Of a stretch of 56,530 nucleotides of DNA, positions 22,409 through 30,842 are shown piece by piece; the stretch's first letter is position 1; every line of letters begins with the position of its first letter. The notes under the pieces were generated by a model. It was not told the DNA's origin. It made no database searches and saw nothing but the letters and a program-made list of their open reading frames with translations. The position numbers and the translations under genes are program-made. The DNA is taken from positions 1-56,530 of the IMG/VR virus record IMGVR_UViG_3300018077_000001. One strand, 5' to 3'. Origin of the DNA: a virus.

Positions 22409-24898
22409 CTACAGCACTCCCCAGCGCGGCGTCACAAACACGTCGGTGAAATCCATCTTCTCGTCGTCCACCTGCACTTCCAAGCCATCAATTCCCATGA
22501 GCGTCTGCAAGATGTTCAGCTTGTCCGGCCACAGCTCAACGATGTCGCCGGTCAACCGGTCAATCGTCAAGATTGAATCGTCCGTATTCAGCCGAGTTGA
22601 AACCCGGCTTTCCTTCACGCGGGGGCCTTCGGTCGTGCTCAGAGACGCTACGATCTGCGCCAGCGGCCGCGGCATGATTTGGTAGAAGTCCAAACTCACC
22701 ACCGCCGACCCGGACCCCCGCTTCAACACCAGGTCGATCCGCACCTCTTTGTCGATGCGAAAGTCGGCGTAATCCATCACCAGCTCCGAATAGCTCCACA
22801 CTGGAATCGGGCCGAGCACGAACAGGCGATAGGTTGCATCCGCCGCGAGGCTTCGGAACTCAGTCTCGTACAGTGTGAGGCCCCGCTCAATTCGGATCTT
22901 CGCCTGCAGACCCGTTCCGGCATCTTTCAACCTCGCTAACAAGTAGATGTCTTTGCCGCCAACGAACTCATACGACTGCACCTGCGTCGGCTGAATCACG
23001 TTCTCGGCCGTCGTGACCGTAAACTCCTGCACGGCATCCCCGCAGGCAGAGGTATCGGCCGTGCCGCTGAAGTCGAAGAAGATCGAGTTGCTCGGCGGAA
23101 CCCACTTATCGACCAGCGAGTTTGAAATCCAGATGTTCTTCGCGCCTGACCAGATCGTGACCGGCTGCAGCTTCAGCTCCACCAGCGCAGGCGCGGATCC
23201 AGCGATCCCGCCCGCTACAGCATGATTGGTGCTCGTTGAGTCCAGACAGTTTTCAACTCTGCCTAGCCCGGTCTTCGTCCACACCCACGGAATCGGCATC
23301 AGACGACGGTTGTTCTCAACCTCTTTGAGCAGATTGGTGTAGTCGGCCGTGATCTGCGCGGGTGTCATGGCGACGTCGAACGTCGTGAAATCCATGTACG
23401 TCCCGCCCGTGCTTCCAAAGCCACTGCCACTCGTCCCAATCTTGATCTTCGGAGCTGTTTCGCTGAACGGCGTATACGAGCTTCCGCTAGCGATCTCCGC
23501 CGCGGCTCGGTACATCTTCAAGAACCCCGGCCCCCACGTGAAATGCAGCACCAAGATCTCCCCGGCCGCAAAGTCCTGCACCGGGCTGGTAATCACCGCG
23601 GTACCGTCCGAGAACTGAAACGTGTCGCTGGTCAGCGACATATAGGCGTGATGGCGAACCACATCCGACAGGAAGAAGAACCGGTTCACCGGTGCGCCCG
23701 GATAATCCGCGAACGCGAACGGAGCCTTCCACACCACCCGGATCGTGCCCTGCGCCCGGTCCAGCGCATGTCGCAATAGTATGTCCCTTGGGATCTCGAT
23801 CTCGGCCCCCGTTCGGCTAGTTGTGGAAGCCCCGGCCGTTCCGGTCCACGCACAGCCAAGCATGTCTCCATGCGCCAACGGCGTCGGGTACACCAACTCC
23901 TCGAGCTGAAACCCATCCGTATAGACCGTGCGGCTATTCTTCACAATCACGCCCGTGGTGACTGCTGACGCGATCCCAGTGACAGAAGCCACCATCCTGT
24001 ACCAGCCGTTGCCCTGTGCGATATAGGCGGTCGTCAGCTCGATCGCGTTGTAATAAAGCGCCGCATCCGCACTCGTCGGGACACCCGCATCGGGCAGCCG
24101 GACGTAGGCACTTAGCACATGGGCATTCGTATTCCCAGCGTTGATCGACTGCGTGTACGTGTTGAGGGTGGCTGCCTTGGCGGTCAACTTCACGCTGACC
24201 TTGCCGAACAGGATGAACTCCGGGTCGTCGTTGCGATCACGGATGATGTTGGTGCCGACGGTCCAACCCGTGTCGAACGCCGTCGCATCCACGAACACCG
24301 GGTTCGTCATTTTGTTGGTAATCGCTTCTGGAATCATCGTACCGCGGCTCAGGCCATCGACCGTGCCGATCGTGTCTTCCAAGAGTCCGCCCTTCGCCAG
24401 ACACGCCTTCTGCACTAATCCCAACGCGTACGGGCTGATCGTCAAAAGCATCGGGACCCGCAGCTTCTTGGCCCGCAGATCAGGAATCGTGTAGCCGGGG
24501 ACCGGACCTACCACGGCCTCCACAATGCGGTATCGTGACATCGCCCCGAACTGCCCCCACCTTGGCTCAAAGCCGAGATCCGAATGCCCGCCCAGCGCCA
24601 GATACAACGGCGTCTCGTCCGTCGTGTACGACAGGAACGTGTCCAGCCGGCGAATTGCGTGCCGGACCTCGGCCTCGCTGTCTCCGGCGACCACAATACT
24701 GAAGCTCAACGTGGCGTTCACCGCCCGCCACATAAACGGCCGATCACCACTGTAGCGGTTGATCAGGTTGCCACGGGCCAGCTGTGTCTGCCGCTCAATT
24801 ACCGGCAGGTCTAGGTCAATGCCGACGAAATACGGTCCGGCTGTCAGACTCATCACTTGCTGGCCGTGCTCCAGCTGCGCCCGGATGCCGGTTGTCAT
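22409..24898 (-). CDS. distal tail (Dit)-like protein with lectin-like insertions
   Basis: 829 residues. The N-terminal 180 residues resemble a Dit/tail-tip adaptor (two halves, with VNATLSFSIVVAGDSEAEVR and PYALGLVQK). A carbohydrate-binding-module-like domain (about 195-335) ends VYTDGFQLEELVYPT. A LamG-like domain (about 355-520) ends GTYMDFTTFDVAMTPAQI. A C-terminal beta domain reads DKLNILQTLMGIDGLEV. The gene follows the tape measure, overlapping it by four bases, as expected for Dit. The insertions indicate glycan recognition. Confidence 0.72.
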   Translation of the reverse strand: MTTGIRAQLEHGQQVMSLTAGPYFVGIDLDLPVIERQTQLARGNLINRYSGDRPFMWRAVNATLSFSIVVAGDSEAEVRHAIRRLDTFLSYTTDETPLYLALGGHSDLGFEPRWGQFGAMSRYRIVEAVVGPVPGYTIPDLRAKKLRVPMLLTISPYALGLVQKACLAKGGLLEDTIGTVDGLSRGTMIPEAITNKMTNPVFVDATAFDTGWTVGTNIIRDRNDDPEFILFGKVSVKLTAKAATLNTYTQSINAGNTNAHVLSAYVRLPDAGVPTSADAALYYNAIELTTAYIAQGNGWYRMVASVTGIASAVTTGVIVKNSRTVYTDGFQLEELVYPTPLAHGDMLGCAWTGTAGASTTSRTGAEIEIPRDILLRHALDRAQGTIRVVWKAPFAFADYPGAPVNRFFFLSDVVRHHAYMSLTSDTFQFSDGTAVITSPVQDFAAGEILVLHFTWGPGFLKMYRAAAEIASGSSYTPFSETAPKIKIGTSGSGFGSTGGTYMDFTTFDVAMTPAQITADYTNLLKEVENNRRLMPIPWVWTKTGLGRVENCLDSTSTNHAVAGGIAGSAPALVELKLQPVTIWSGAKNIWISNSLVDKWVPPSNSIFFDFSGTADTSACGDAVQEFTVTTAENVIQPTQVQSYEFVGGKDIYLLARLKDAGTGLQAKIRIERGLTLYETEFRSLAADATYRLFVLGPIPVWSYSELVMDYADFRIDKEVRIDLVLKRGSGSAVVSLDFYQIMPRPLAQIVASLSTTEGPRVKESRVSTRLNTDDSILTIDRLTGDIVELWPDKLNILQTLMGIDGLEVQVDDEKMDFTDVFVTPRWGVL

Positions 24899-26925
24899 AT
24901 CCCGACTGTTCCTGCACCCGAGGCCCGAGCCTCACGCGTTCGCTTGGCTGCCTCGGTCATAAACTCGTCGAATAGCTGCCGTCCGTTCATCCCCTGCGGC
25001 ACGTTGAAGTGGACATCGCCAATCGTGACCGGGCCACCGAAGCCAGACATGCCACTGGCCTGCCCCATTGACTGCGGCACTGTGCTCATGCTCATCGCAA
25101 GGTCAGGGATGCCGGTCTGAGCCACTCTCTTCAGCGCGTCGTTGATCCCCAACAGCGACATCTCAAACGGCGAAGGCGACTTTCCTAGGAACGATGACGG
25201 CACCTTAATCCCGCTGATCTTGTCGGCCAAGGTGCCCAACCAACCGACTACTTTCTTCACAATGTCGATGATTCCGCCGAAACCGTCCGTGACGGGCGTG
25301 ATCACATTGTCGAGCAACCACAGGAGCGCCGGTCCAAGCGTGTTCTTGGCTGTCAGGCCCAGCTCCTCGAACACAGGCCCAAGTTTCTCCGCCAACCACT
25401 CCCACACCTTCTTTAGTGCGGGCTGCAGGACGTTTTCCCAAAGAGCTGACAGGATCTCGATCTCCTTCTTCAGCAAGGCCATTGACACCCCAACCAGTCC
25501 CTCGATAACCGGCACCAGCACGTTCTTGATCAGCCCAGCCCAAAACTCGAAGATCGGCTTCAACCGCGTCTCCCACACCATCTTCAGGAAGTCGATCGCC
25601 TTCGGAATGTTGATCTGCAACCAAGTCGAAATCTCCTCAAACGCCGTCTTCAGGAATCCCCATACCTCAGCTGTCTTCTCTCGGATGCCGCCCCAGTTGC
25701 CGGCCCATGCTGCTCCAAGAAGAGCCGCCACTGCAATGATCGCTCCAACTGGAGTCACCAGCGAGGCAATCGCACCCACGATGCCAGCGATCGCCGCGAC
25801 GATACCGCCTGCAACAAGCGCCCCACCAATCGCCAGAAGCGCCCCTTCGATCTCCTCCGAATGCTCCGACAGAAAACGCATCGCCTGCGGAAGGAAGTCC
25901 TCCAACCACTCTCGAAAGTCCTCAAACGCCGGCTTCAGCGTCGTCTCCCAAAACAGCCGCACCTTGTCCAGCGCGGGGATCAAGTTCTTCTCCCACGTGT
26001 CCCTCAGGAAATCAATGGCGATCGGCACCTTCTCCTTTAGCCAATCCACCATCGTCTGCAAGGCCGGAACGAGCTTCTGTTCGAGGAAGGCTGGGAGCTT
26101 CTCGCCCAACGAGTCAATGAGCGGCTTGGCACCCTTCACCAGATCTTCGATGAACGGTATGAGCGCATTCCCAATCGTTTGCGCGTTTGCTAGCAGATGT
26201 GCCTTCAGGATGGTCAGACGCCCCGACAACGTATCTGCCATCCGTGCGGCCGTCCCTCCGATCGTTCCGGCCAGCGCCTCCATCAACAGCTTCTGCGCCT
26301 TCGCTATCTGGCCCGATTCCACCAGCCTGTCAATCCGCTCCTTTTCTTTCTCGTCCAGAACGATACCGGCTGCGATGAGGGCGCGCATTCCCTCGCCCGG
26401 GAGTTCGAGCGCACGTCCCAAGAGCTTCGCCGCTGAAGCGGCGTCGATCCCGAGGGCAGCCGCCAGATCCAACGTCGTCTTCAGCGCCGGCTCAAACGCA
26501 TCTCCACGTAGGTTGCTATACCGTAGCAAGATCGTCTCGGCGGCCAAGACCGCCTCATTACTCCCCTTGGCAAGGTCCCGGTACGACATCGCCAAGTCCT
26601 GGGCCTGTTGGGACGTGATCTTTGTCGTATCGCCTACGGCCGCCAGCACTGCCTCCAGTGCTGCAACCGCGTTTTCCCCTGCGATCGCCTCCTTCAAAGC
26701 GATCACACCAATTCCGGTGACAGCACCAGCAAGCAGGGCTACCCCACCGAGGGCAACCTTGGCTGCAATCGCTCCGAACCCAAGCACGGCATTCCCAATC
26801 GACAGAAACCCACCGCCGATCGAGCTTGTGGCTCGGCTGGCGAGGTCCAGCGCGCCGCTCAGCCCGGCGCGAAAGTGGCTGGTATCAGCTTCGAGCCGAA
26901 TCGCCAGCGTCGCTATCGTTGCCAC
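24895..26925 (-). CDS. tail tape measure protein
   Basis: 676 residues. It starts with the canonical LAIRLEADTSHFRAGLSGA, has several hydrophobic segments (about 35-85 and 345-395), and long amphipathic helices with repeated W-x-x-x-L-x-P-A units (for example DTWEKNLIPALDKV, then ENVLQPALKKVWEWL). The protein sets tail length during assembly and is ejected at infection. At about 1.5 angstrom per residue, the tail would be near 100 nm. The small C-terminal GPVTIGDVHFNVPQG motif is typical. Confidence 0.93.
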   Translation of the reverse strand: MATIATLAIRLEADTSHFRAGLSGALDLASRATSSIGGGFLSIGNAVLGFGAIAAKVALGGVALLAGAVTGIGVIALKEAIAGENAVAALEAVLAAVGDTTKITSQQAQDLAMSYRDLAKGSNEAVLAAETILLRYSNLRGDAFEPALKTTLDLAAALGIDAASAAKLLGRALELPGEGMRALIAAGIVLDEKEKERIDRLVESGQIAKAQKLLMEALAGTIGGTAARMADTLSGRLTILKAHLLANAQTIGNALIPFIEDLVKGAKPLIDSLGEKLPAFLEQKLVPALQTMVDWLKEKVPIAIDFLRDTWEKNLIPALDKVRLFWETTLKPAFEDFREWLEDFLPQAMRFLSEHSEEIEGALLAIGGALVAGGIVAAIAGIVGAIASLVTPVGAIIAVAALLGAAWAGNWGGIREKTAEVWGFLKTAFEEISTWLQINIPKAIDFLKMVWETRLKPIFEFWAGLIKNVLVPVIEGLVGVSMALLKKEIEILSALWENVLQPALKKVWEWLAEKLGPVFEELGLTAKNTLGPALLWLLDNVITPVTDGFGGIIDIVKKVVGWLGTLADKISGIKVPSSFLGKSPSPFEMSLLGINDALKRVAQTGIPDLAMSMSTVPQSMGQASGMSGFGGPVTIGDVHFNVPQGMNGRQLFDEFMTEAAKRTREARASGAGTVGI

Positions 26926-27648
26926 GTTGCGGCCTCAGATCCTTCCCACCAAAAGCACGGTTCAGCACCTCAACCAGCGCCAGCTGCTGCTCCCACGGCT
27001 GCGGCTCGATCTCCCGGCCAAACTTCGGCATGAAATCGTCCGGCTTATACGGTTTGCGTTTCTTGGGGTCGCGGAACGCATTGGCGACTGTGCTTGCCAC
27101 GATTGCAGAGCGGAAGTCAGCACGGTCCTCGCCAAACGGTTCGACCATTTCGTAGGCCAACCACTCCGCGAAGTCATAGCTGGAGAGGTCGGCCTGTAAG
27201 TGCCGAGGGTGAGGGTAGCCTAACCTGAGCGCGAGTCGGAACCAGAATCGCCGTTCAGGTTGGCTCCTGAGTTTTTTGCCAGCTCCTCCACGTCCTCACG
27301 GCTGATCCCCGAGAGACGAGAGGCGACTGTGAACACCCGGTCCAAGCCGGCCGCGCTCTTGCCGCCTAGCGCCGCCACGTCCGACTCAGTGAACATGCGC
27401 TTGCCGGCCTCATCAACGACCGTCCAAGAACAGAGCTTGGCTCGCATCTGCCGGGTATTCAGCTGGACATTGCGCCCATTCTGCCTCAAGACGCTGTTCT
27501 CAAACTCGTCCCGCTCGGAGCCGGTCATGCTCTTCACCATGACCGCGCCGCCCCATTCGGGAACCTCTACCCTCTCGATCTTCAGGTCCTTGGCCCCTAG
27601 AATGGCCTCCCTCGTCAACAGTGAGGTTTCTACCTGCGGTTTTCCCAT
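26885..27648 (-). CDS. tail assembly chaperone GT fusion (-1 frameshift product)
   Basis: Ribosomes that slip -1 at A AAA AAC (27277-27271) would read 126 residues of G, then 128 residues of T, 254 in total, ending at 26885. The T part contains LALRLGYPHPRHLQADLSSY, FAEWLAYEMVEPFGEDRAD, then ANAFRDPKKRKPYKPDDFMP, a classic T-domain. In lambda, G and GT bind the tape measure and tail tube proteins at a fixed ratio during assembly and are absent from virions. T ends inside the tape measure gene start (41-base overlap). Confidence 0.85.
27220..27648 (-). CDS. tail assembly chaperone G
   Basis: 142 residues, the zero-frame product. VEVPEWGGAVMVKSMTGSE (about 27-45) is typical of the family, as is the central FTVASRLSGISREDVEEL. 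The final 16 residues after the slippery site are low complexity (NGDSGSDSRSG). Located between the tail tube gene and the tape measure. Confidence 0.88.
   Translation of the reverse strand: MGKPQVETSLLTREAILGAKDLKIERVEVPEWGGAVMVKSMTGSERDEFENSVLRQNGRNVQLNTRQMRAKLCSWTVVDEAGKRMFTESDVAALGGKSAAGLDRVFTVASRLSGISREDVEELAKNSGANLNGDSGSDSRSG
27271..27277 (-). promoter_or_regulatory. -1 programmed ribosomal frameshift site
   Basis: The minus strand reads A AAA AAC within GCA AAA AAC, a standard slippery heptamer in the zero frame, 51 bases before the G stop. The -1 frame continues open into the T domain. Confidence 0.85.
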
Positions 27649-27666
27649 GACTCCTCCTCGCTCAGA

Positions 27667-28098
27667 TTACACCAACGTCGGCTGTCCGCTGATCTTGCAG
27701 GTCACGCTCGCGCCCAGCTTGTCGTCATGCGGCGCACTCGGCTCAAACCCCGTGACCAATGCGGCAAAGTTCCATGTCGTCGCTCCTGCGTTGGGAAAGA
27801 TCAGCTTGAAATTCCGCAACGTCCGGTTCTCCATGTCGTTGATCAACCCGGTCGAGGCGTTGTGCGTCGCATGGGTCGGAATGTAGTTCAGGTCAAAGGT
27901 GACCTCACCCGAGCGCAGGATCGTTCCAACGTGTTCCTCCCAAGCCCCGGGGGATTGGTGATGGGTCATGTCGGCCGTGTCCATCGACAGGCCGGGACCG
28001 CTGATGTTCGTGATCTCAGCAATCGTCGTGAAGACCTCAGGCCCACCACCGTCACCAATCTGGAGCTGCGTACCGTAACCAGCAACACCTTGTGTCAT
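27667..28098 (-). CDS. major tail tube protein
   Basis: 143 residues, all beta. It contains EITNISGPGLSMDTADMTHHQS (opening strand and loop), GEVTFDLNYIP (about 65-75) and KLIFPNAGATTWNFAALVTGFEP (about 98-120), the strand order of siphovirus tail tube proteins. It is directly upstream of the chaperone pair, as in most long-tailed phages. It polymerises as stacked hexameric rings. Confidence 0.88.
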   Translation of the reverse strand: MTQGVAGYGTQLQIGDGGGPEVFTTIAEITNISGPGLSMDTADMTHHQSPGAWEEHVGTILRSGEVTFDLNYIPTHATHNASTGLINDMENRTLRNFKLIFPNAGATTWNFAALVTGFEPSAPHDDKLGASVTCKISGQPTLV

Positions 28099-28122
28099 AG
28101 CATCGGCTCCTTATGCCCGGCC

Positions 28123-28476
28123 TTAGAGCGCCGGCAGCGAGATCACCGCGAACTGGATCGCCACGTTGCTCGCCTCAAAGTACAGCCTACCATCCGTCTG
28201 CTTCCAGCCCACGACATCCAGTGGGCCAAACATACGTTCCGCTCCCGCCGCGACGCTCTCCGCCGTGATGTCCTTCGTCCGGTTGTACGGATCATTGACG
28301 CTGTTGATCGTCACGGTGAACGGGCTACCTCCTGTGTTCTTCGCCAGCAGTAACTCGCGACCTGTCAGCGTGAACTGCTCCTTGTTCGTCACGTCTGCGG
28401 CCAAGAAAGTGACTACCGCGCCCGCGGCAGGCCACTTCCCCGGAGCCGCTTGCGCCGTGTGATTCTGTCGTGCCAT
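28123..28476 (-). CDS. small beta-rich virion protein
   Basis: 117 residues. Starts MARQNHTAQAAPGKWPAAGA, then strands with RELLLAKNTGGSPFTVTINS and GPLDVVGWKQTDGRLYFEA. This type occurs near tail completion genes and may decorate the head or neck. Exact role unknown. Confidence 0.68.
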   Translation of the reverse strand: MARQNHTAQAAPGKWPAAGAVVTFLAADVTNKEQFTLTGRELLLAKNTGGSPFTVTINSVNDPYNRTKDITAESVAAGAERMFGPLDVVGWKQTDGRLYFEASNVAIQFAVISLPAL

Positions 28477-28479
28477 TGT

Positions 28480-28875
28480 CTACTCCTTCGCTCCTAGTCT
28501 CTGGAGCAACGATTTCCGCCGCTTGCCTGCCTTCTCGGATTTGATTACCAGCTCCGCCTCCAGCTCGCCTTTCTCGACCAGCTCCAATATCTGCTCGGTC
28601 GTCAATTCACTCACGTCGATTCCCTCGGACAGCAGCTCGGCTTCCGTTTCAACGACCTGCTCCAGCGGCATGCCCGGTTCGATCACTCCACCGAACTTCG
28701 TCGCCACTGGCAGGAACGAAGTCGCCGCAGGATTCGCCGGCCGGAAGTGCGCCGACACCAGATGGGAGACCATTGTCGCTTGGCCTTCCAGCGTGTTGAA
28801 CGGACACACGATGCACTGCAACATCTCGATCCCCTTCCAACTTTGGACGGTATAGTGTTCTGCCGGCTCGTTCAT
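28480..28875 (-). CDS. C2H2-like zinc-finger protein in the neck region
   Basis: 131 residues from the ATG at 28875. CIVCPFNTLEGQATMVSHLV followed by SAHF (about residues 21-44) is a C-x2-C...H-x4-H finger. The C-terminal half is an acidic helix ending in basic KAGKRRKSLLQRLG. It overlaps the DUF3168 gene by four bases. The role is unknown; similar fingers occur in structural operons. Confidence 0.72.
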   Translation of the reverse strand: MNEPAEHYTVQSWKGIEMLQCIVCPFNTLEGQATMVSHLVSAHFRPANPAATSFLPVATKFGGVIEPGMPLEQVVETEAELLSEGIDVSELTTEQILELVEKGELEAELVIKSEKAGKRRKSLLQRLGAKE

Positions 28876-29273
28876 GCAATGGCCTCCTGATGCCACAGGA
28901 TCGCATCCACAATGACCCGATGCTGCTGTGTCACTGTGTCGAAGTCATCCCTGTCGTCTTCCACGAAAGCCGCCTGAACGCTCACTTCCCCCATCGTGCC
29001 CCGAAACCCATCTAATGCAAATCGCAACTGATCAGCAACGGTCTTGGCATCCGAGTACCGATCGCCCCACACATTGAACTGATACCTCGGATGCGCCAGC
29101 TCACTCGGGCCGCTGTGCGAACGGATGCGCGGCCCCGACACGCGCTGATAGCTGATCGCCGGCAACTGCACTCCCTCCGGCAACTGCTGCGGATAGATCC
29201 GCGACCCAACCAACGCTTGCAACCCGGCGTAGGCCGACAGATACGTGACGAACGCCAGCTCAATCCTAGGCAC
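28872..29273 (-). CDS. DUF3168-type tail terminator protein
   Basis: 133 residues. It has the typical order: N-terminal helix LAFVTYLSAYAGLQALVGSR, IYPQQLPEGVQLPAISYQRV, HPRYQFNVWGDRYSDAKTVA, and a C-terminal strand. This family caps the tail tube and joins it to the connector. The gene order connector - HK97 gp10-like - terminator - tube supports the role. Confidence 0.85.
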   Translation of the reverse strand: MPRIELAFVTYLSAYAGLQALVGSRIYPQQLPEGVQLPAISYQRVSGPRIRSHSGPSELAHPRYQFNVWGDRYSDAKTVADQLRFALDGFRGTMGEVSVQAAFVEDDRDDFDTVTQQHRVIVDAILWHQEAIA

Positions 29274-29769
29274 CGAACAGCTTCCTCGTCTCGGCCGCCG
29301 CCGCGTCCTCGATTACCCGCGTTGCGTGCCCTCCGTCTTCGTCAAACGTCGGGCGCATGTACGGTCGCGCAGGTATTCTGATCGTCAAGTGGCTCTTTCG
29401 GGTCAACGCCAACCCTCGCCACATCGGATTTCCGGTCTTCTCAAACATGTGCCACGCGAACCCTCGCATTCTCGGCGTCACCTTCGGGTGCGTGACACCG
29501 CCGAACTCATGGATTGCCGCGTACACGACACCCCGCGGCCCCACCACGACCGCCACTCCTTTTCCGCCCACGTCGGGTTCAGCGATCGTGCTGTCCCGCA
29601 GGTTCCCCGTGTCAATCAGCCCTTGTTGCGTGATCCTCTGCTTCGCACCTCGCTCCAACACCTTCCCGCCCTGCATCAGAATGTCGAGCTGCCCTTTTTC
29701 GTCGAACGCCCTCAGCAGCCGGCCGAAGTTTTTCTTCATCTCGCCCAGCCCGCTGACAATCTGACTCAT
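29266..29769 (-). CDS. HK97 gp10-like neck/tail completion protein
   Basis: 167 residues. It has the motif set GAKQRITQQGLIDTGNLRDS (about 41-60), VYAAIHEFGGVTHPKV (about 83-98) and a late IPARPYMRPTFDE (about 131-143), which is the gp10 signature. Members bridge connector and tail terminator. Confidence 0.9.
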   Translation of the reverse strand: MSQIVSGLGEMKKNFGRLLRAFDEKGQLDILMQGGKVLERGAKQRITQQGLIDTGNLRDSTIAEPDVGGKGVAVVVGPRGVVYAAIHEFGGVTHPKVTPRMRGFAWHMFEKTGNPMWRGLALTRKSHLTIRIPARPYMRPTFDEDGGHATRVIEDAAAAETRKLFGA

Positions 29770-30119
29770 TCAACCCGTTCCACTTCCAGAGCGACCAGCC
29801 GCTGCTTTCGATGATCACGCCGCGGCATCACGGCCATAACATCGAACGGTCCCTTCGTTGCGTCGTCTTCGAGCCTGACCAGCGAGATCCGATCTTTCGT
29901 GTTCACGTCCACGCCGGCCGGAACGATCAGCTGGTACGTCTCCAAGATCTGCCGACCGATGCCCGACGCGGCGAGCCGCTCCGTTCTGGTGATCAGCCGG
30001 CAGGTCAGCTCCGGGTACGTCGTGCTGTAAACCGGAGCCTCTTCACCATAACCGTCCTGTCCAGCCTGAACGACCCTCTGAATCGTGCATCGGTGAATCA
30101 GGAACCGCCTCAACGTCAT
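29766..30119 (-). CDS. head closure protein
   Basis: 117 residues from the ATG at 30119. RCTIQRVVQAGQDGYGEEAPV (about 9-29), then ELTCRLITRTERL and a barrel of strands; this is the Hc1/SPP1 gp16-like arrangement. It seals the portal after packaging. The start overlaps the adaptor stop (ATGA). Confidence 0.78.
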   Translation of the reverse strand: MTLRRFLIHRCTIQRVVQAGQDGYGEEAPVYSTTYPELTCRLITRTERLAASGIGRQILETYQLIVPAGVDVNTKDRISLVRLEDDATKGPFDVMAVMPRRDHRKQRLVALEVERVE

Positions 30120-30514
30120 GTCGTGACTTTTCCATCGACGCCCCAAACATCAAACCGCGCCCGCTTCAGCCCGGCCGAGGCCAATGTTCCGGTCTTGTCC
30201 ATCGTCATCGCCGTCTGACCGTAGAACGTTGCCTCAAAGTGCATACCGGTCTGACCTTGATAACTGACGGTGTACTCAGACCCGATGCTCTCCGACGCCG
30301 CCCGCTGGTCCCACAGCGTCGCCAAGTGCGCCGAGACATACAGCTCGATCTGATCCAGCGTCGTCTGACCCAGCCCGGACGATGCAAGCTGATCTTCAAC
30401 AATCCGATGGGCACCGTTGATGAACGCGTTCAGGTGCCCATCGTCTAGGTCGGTGTCAAAGATGTCCCTTACGTCGTTCGGATCGACGCGAGCATCCGGA
30501 TCTATCGTCGCCAC
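30116..30514 (-). CDS. head-tail connector (adaptor) protein
   Basis: 132 residues, helical first half: DPNDVRDIFDTDLDDGHLNA, then NGAHRIVEDQLASSG and LDQIELYVSAHLATLWDQR, the gp15/HK97 gp6-like four-helix adaptor. It binds the portal and carries the closure protein. Confidence 0.82.
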   Translation of the reverse strand: MATIDPDARVDPNDVRDIFDTDLDDGHLNAFINGAHRIVEDQLASSGLGQTTLDQIELYVSAHLATLWDQRAASESIGSEYTVSYQGQTGMHFEATFYGQTAMTMDKTGTLASAGLKRARFDVWGVDGKVTT

Positions 30515-30517
30515 GGT

Positions 30518-30820
30518 TTACTCAGTCGCGGCTTTCGCAGACCTCTTGCCAGACCCCTTCCGCTTGCCTTTCCTCTTCTTCGGGGCCGGGGCCTCGGACG
30601 CGGCCGGTTCGCCCGCAGCAGCCTCACTTTTGGACTCACCCTCGGAAGCCTCCGGAGCGGCAGCTGCCGATTTCTTCCTCGAGTCCAACATCTCCAGCTT
30701 GTCACCGAAGGCCGCGATCTCAGCCTCGCTGACATCCACGACTTCACCGGCCTCGTAGTTCTTGATCTCGCCGCCCTCGTTGCGCGAGAGATCAGTCAAC
30801 AGCCTTGCTGTCTTGCCCAT
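30518..30820 (-). CDS. small protein with an Ala/Lys-rich tail
   Basis: 100 residues. Residues 1-50 form a short domain (TARLLTDLSRNEGGEIKNYE, then VVDVSEAEIAAFG). The rest is disordered with Ala, Glu and then KKRKGKRKG. It lies between capsid and adaptor. The basic tail could touch packaged DNA. Confidence 0.65.
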   Translation of the reverse strand: MGKTARLLTDLSRNEGGEIKNYEAGEVVDVSEAEIAAFGDKLEMLDSRKKSAAAAPEASEGESKSEAAAGEPAASEAPAPKKRKGKRKGSGKRSAKAATE

Positions 30821-30842
30821 TACGGTTCTCCCTCTCAGGGGC

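Noticed and set aside
26885-27160. A stand-alone gene starting at the TTG at 27160
   Set aside because: The frame continues upstream into the -1 frame of the chaperone G gene after a slippery heptamer, so it is the T part of a fusion.
25142-27199. A 685-residue plus-strand open frame opposite the tape measure gene
   Set aside because: It mirrors the codon pattern of the tape measure protein (Ser/Ala/Pro-rich, no domain), and every supported gene is on the minus strand.
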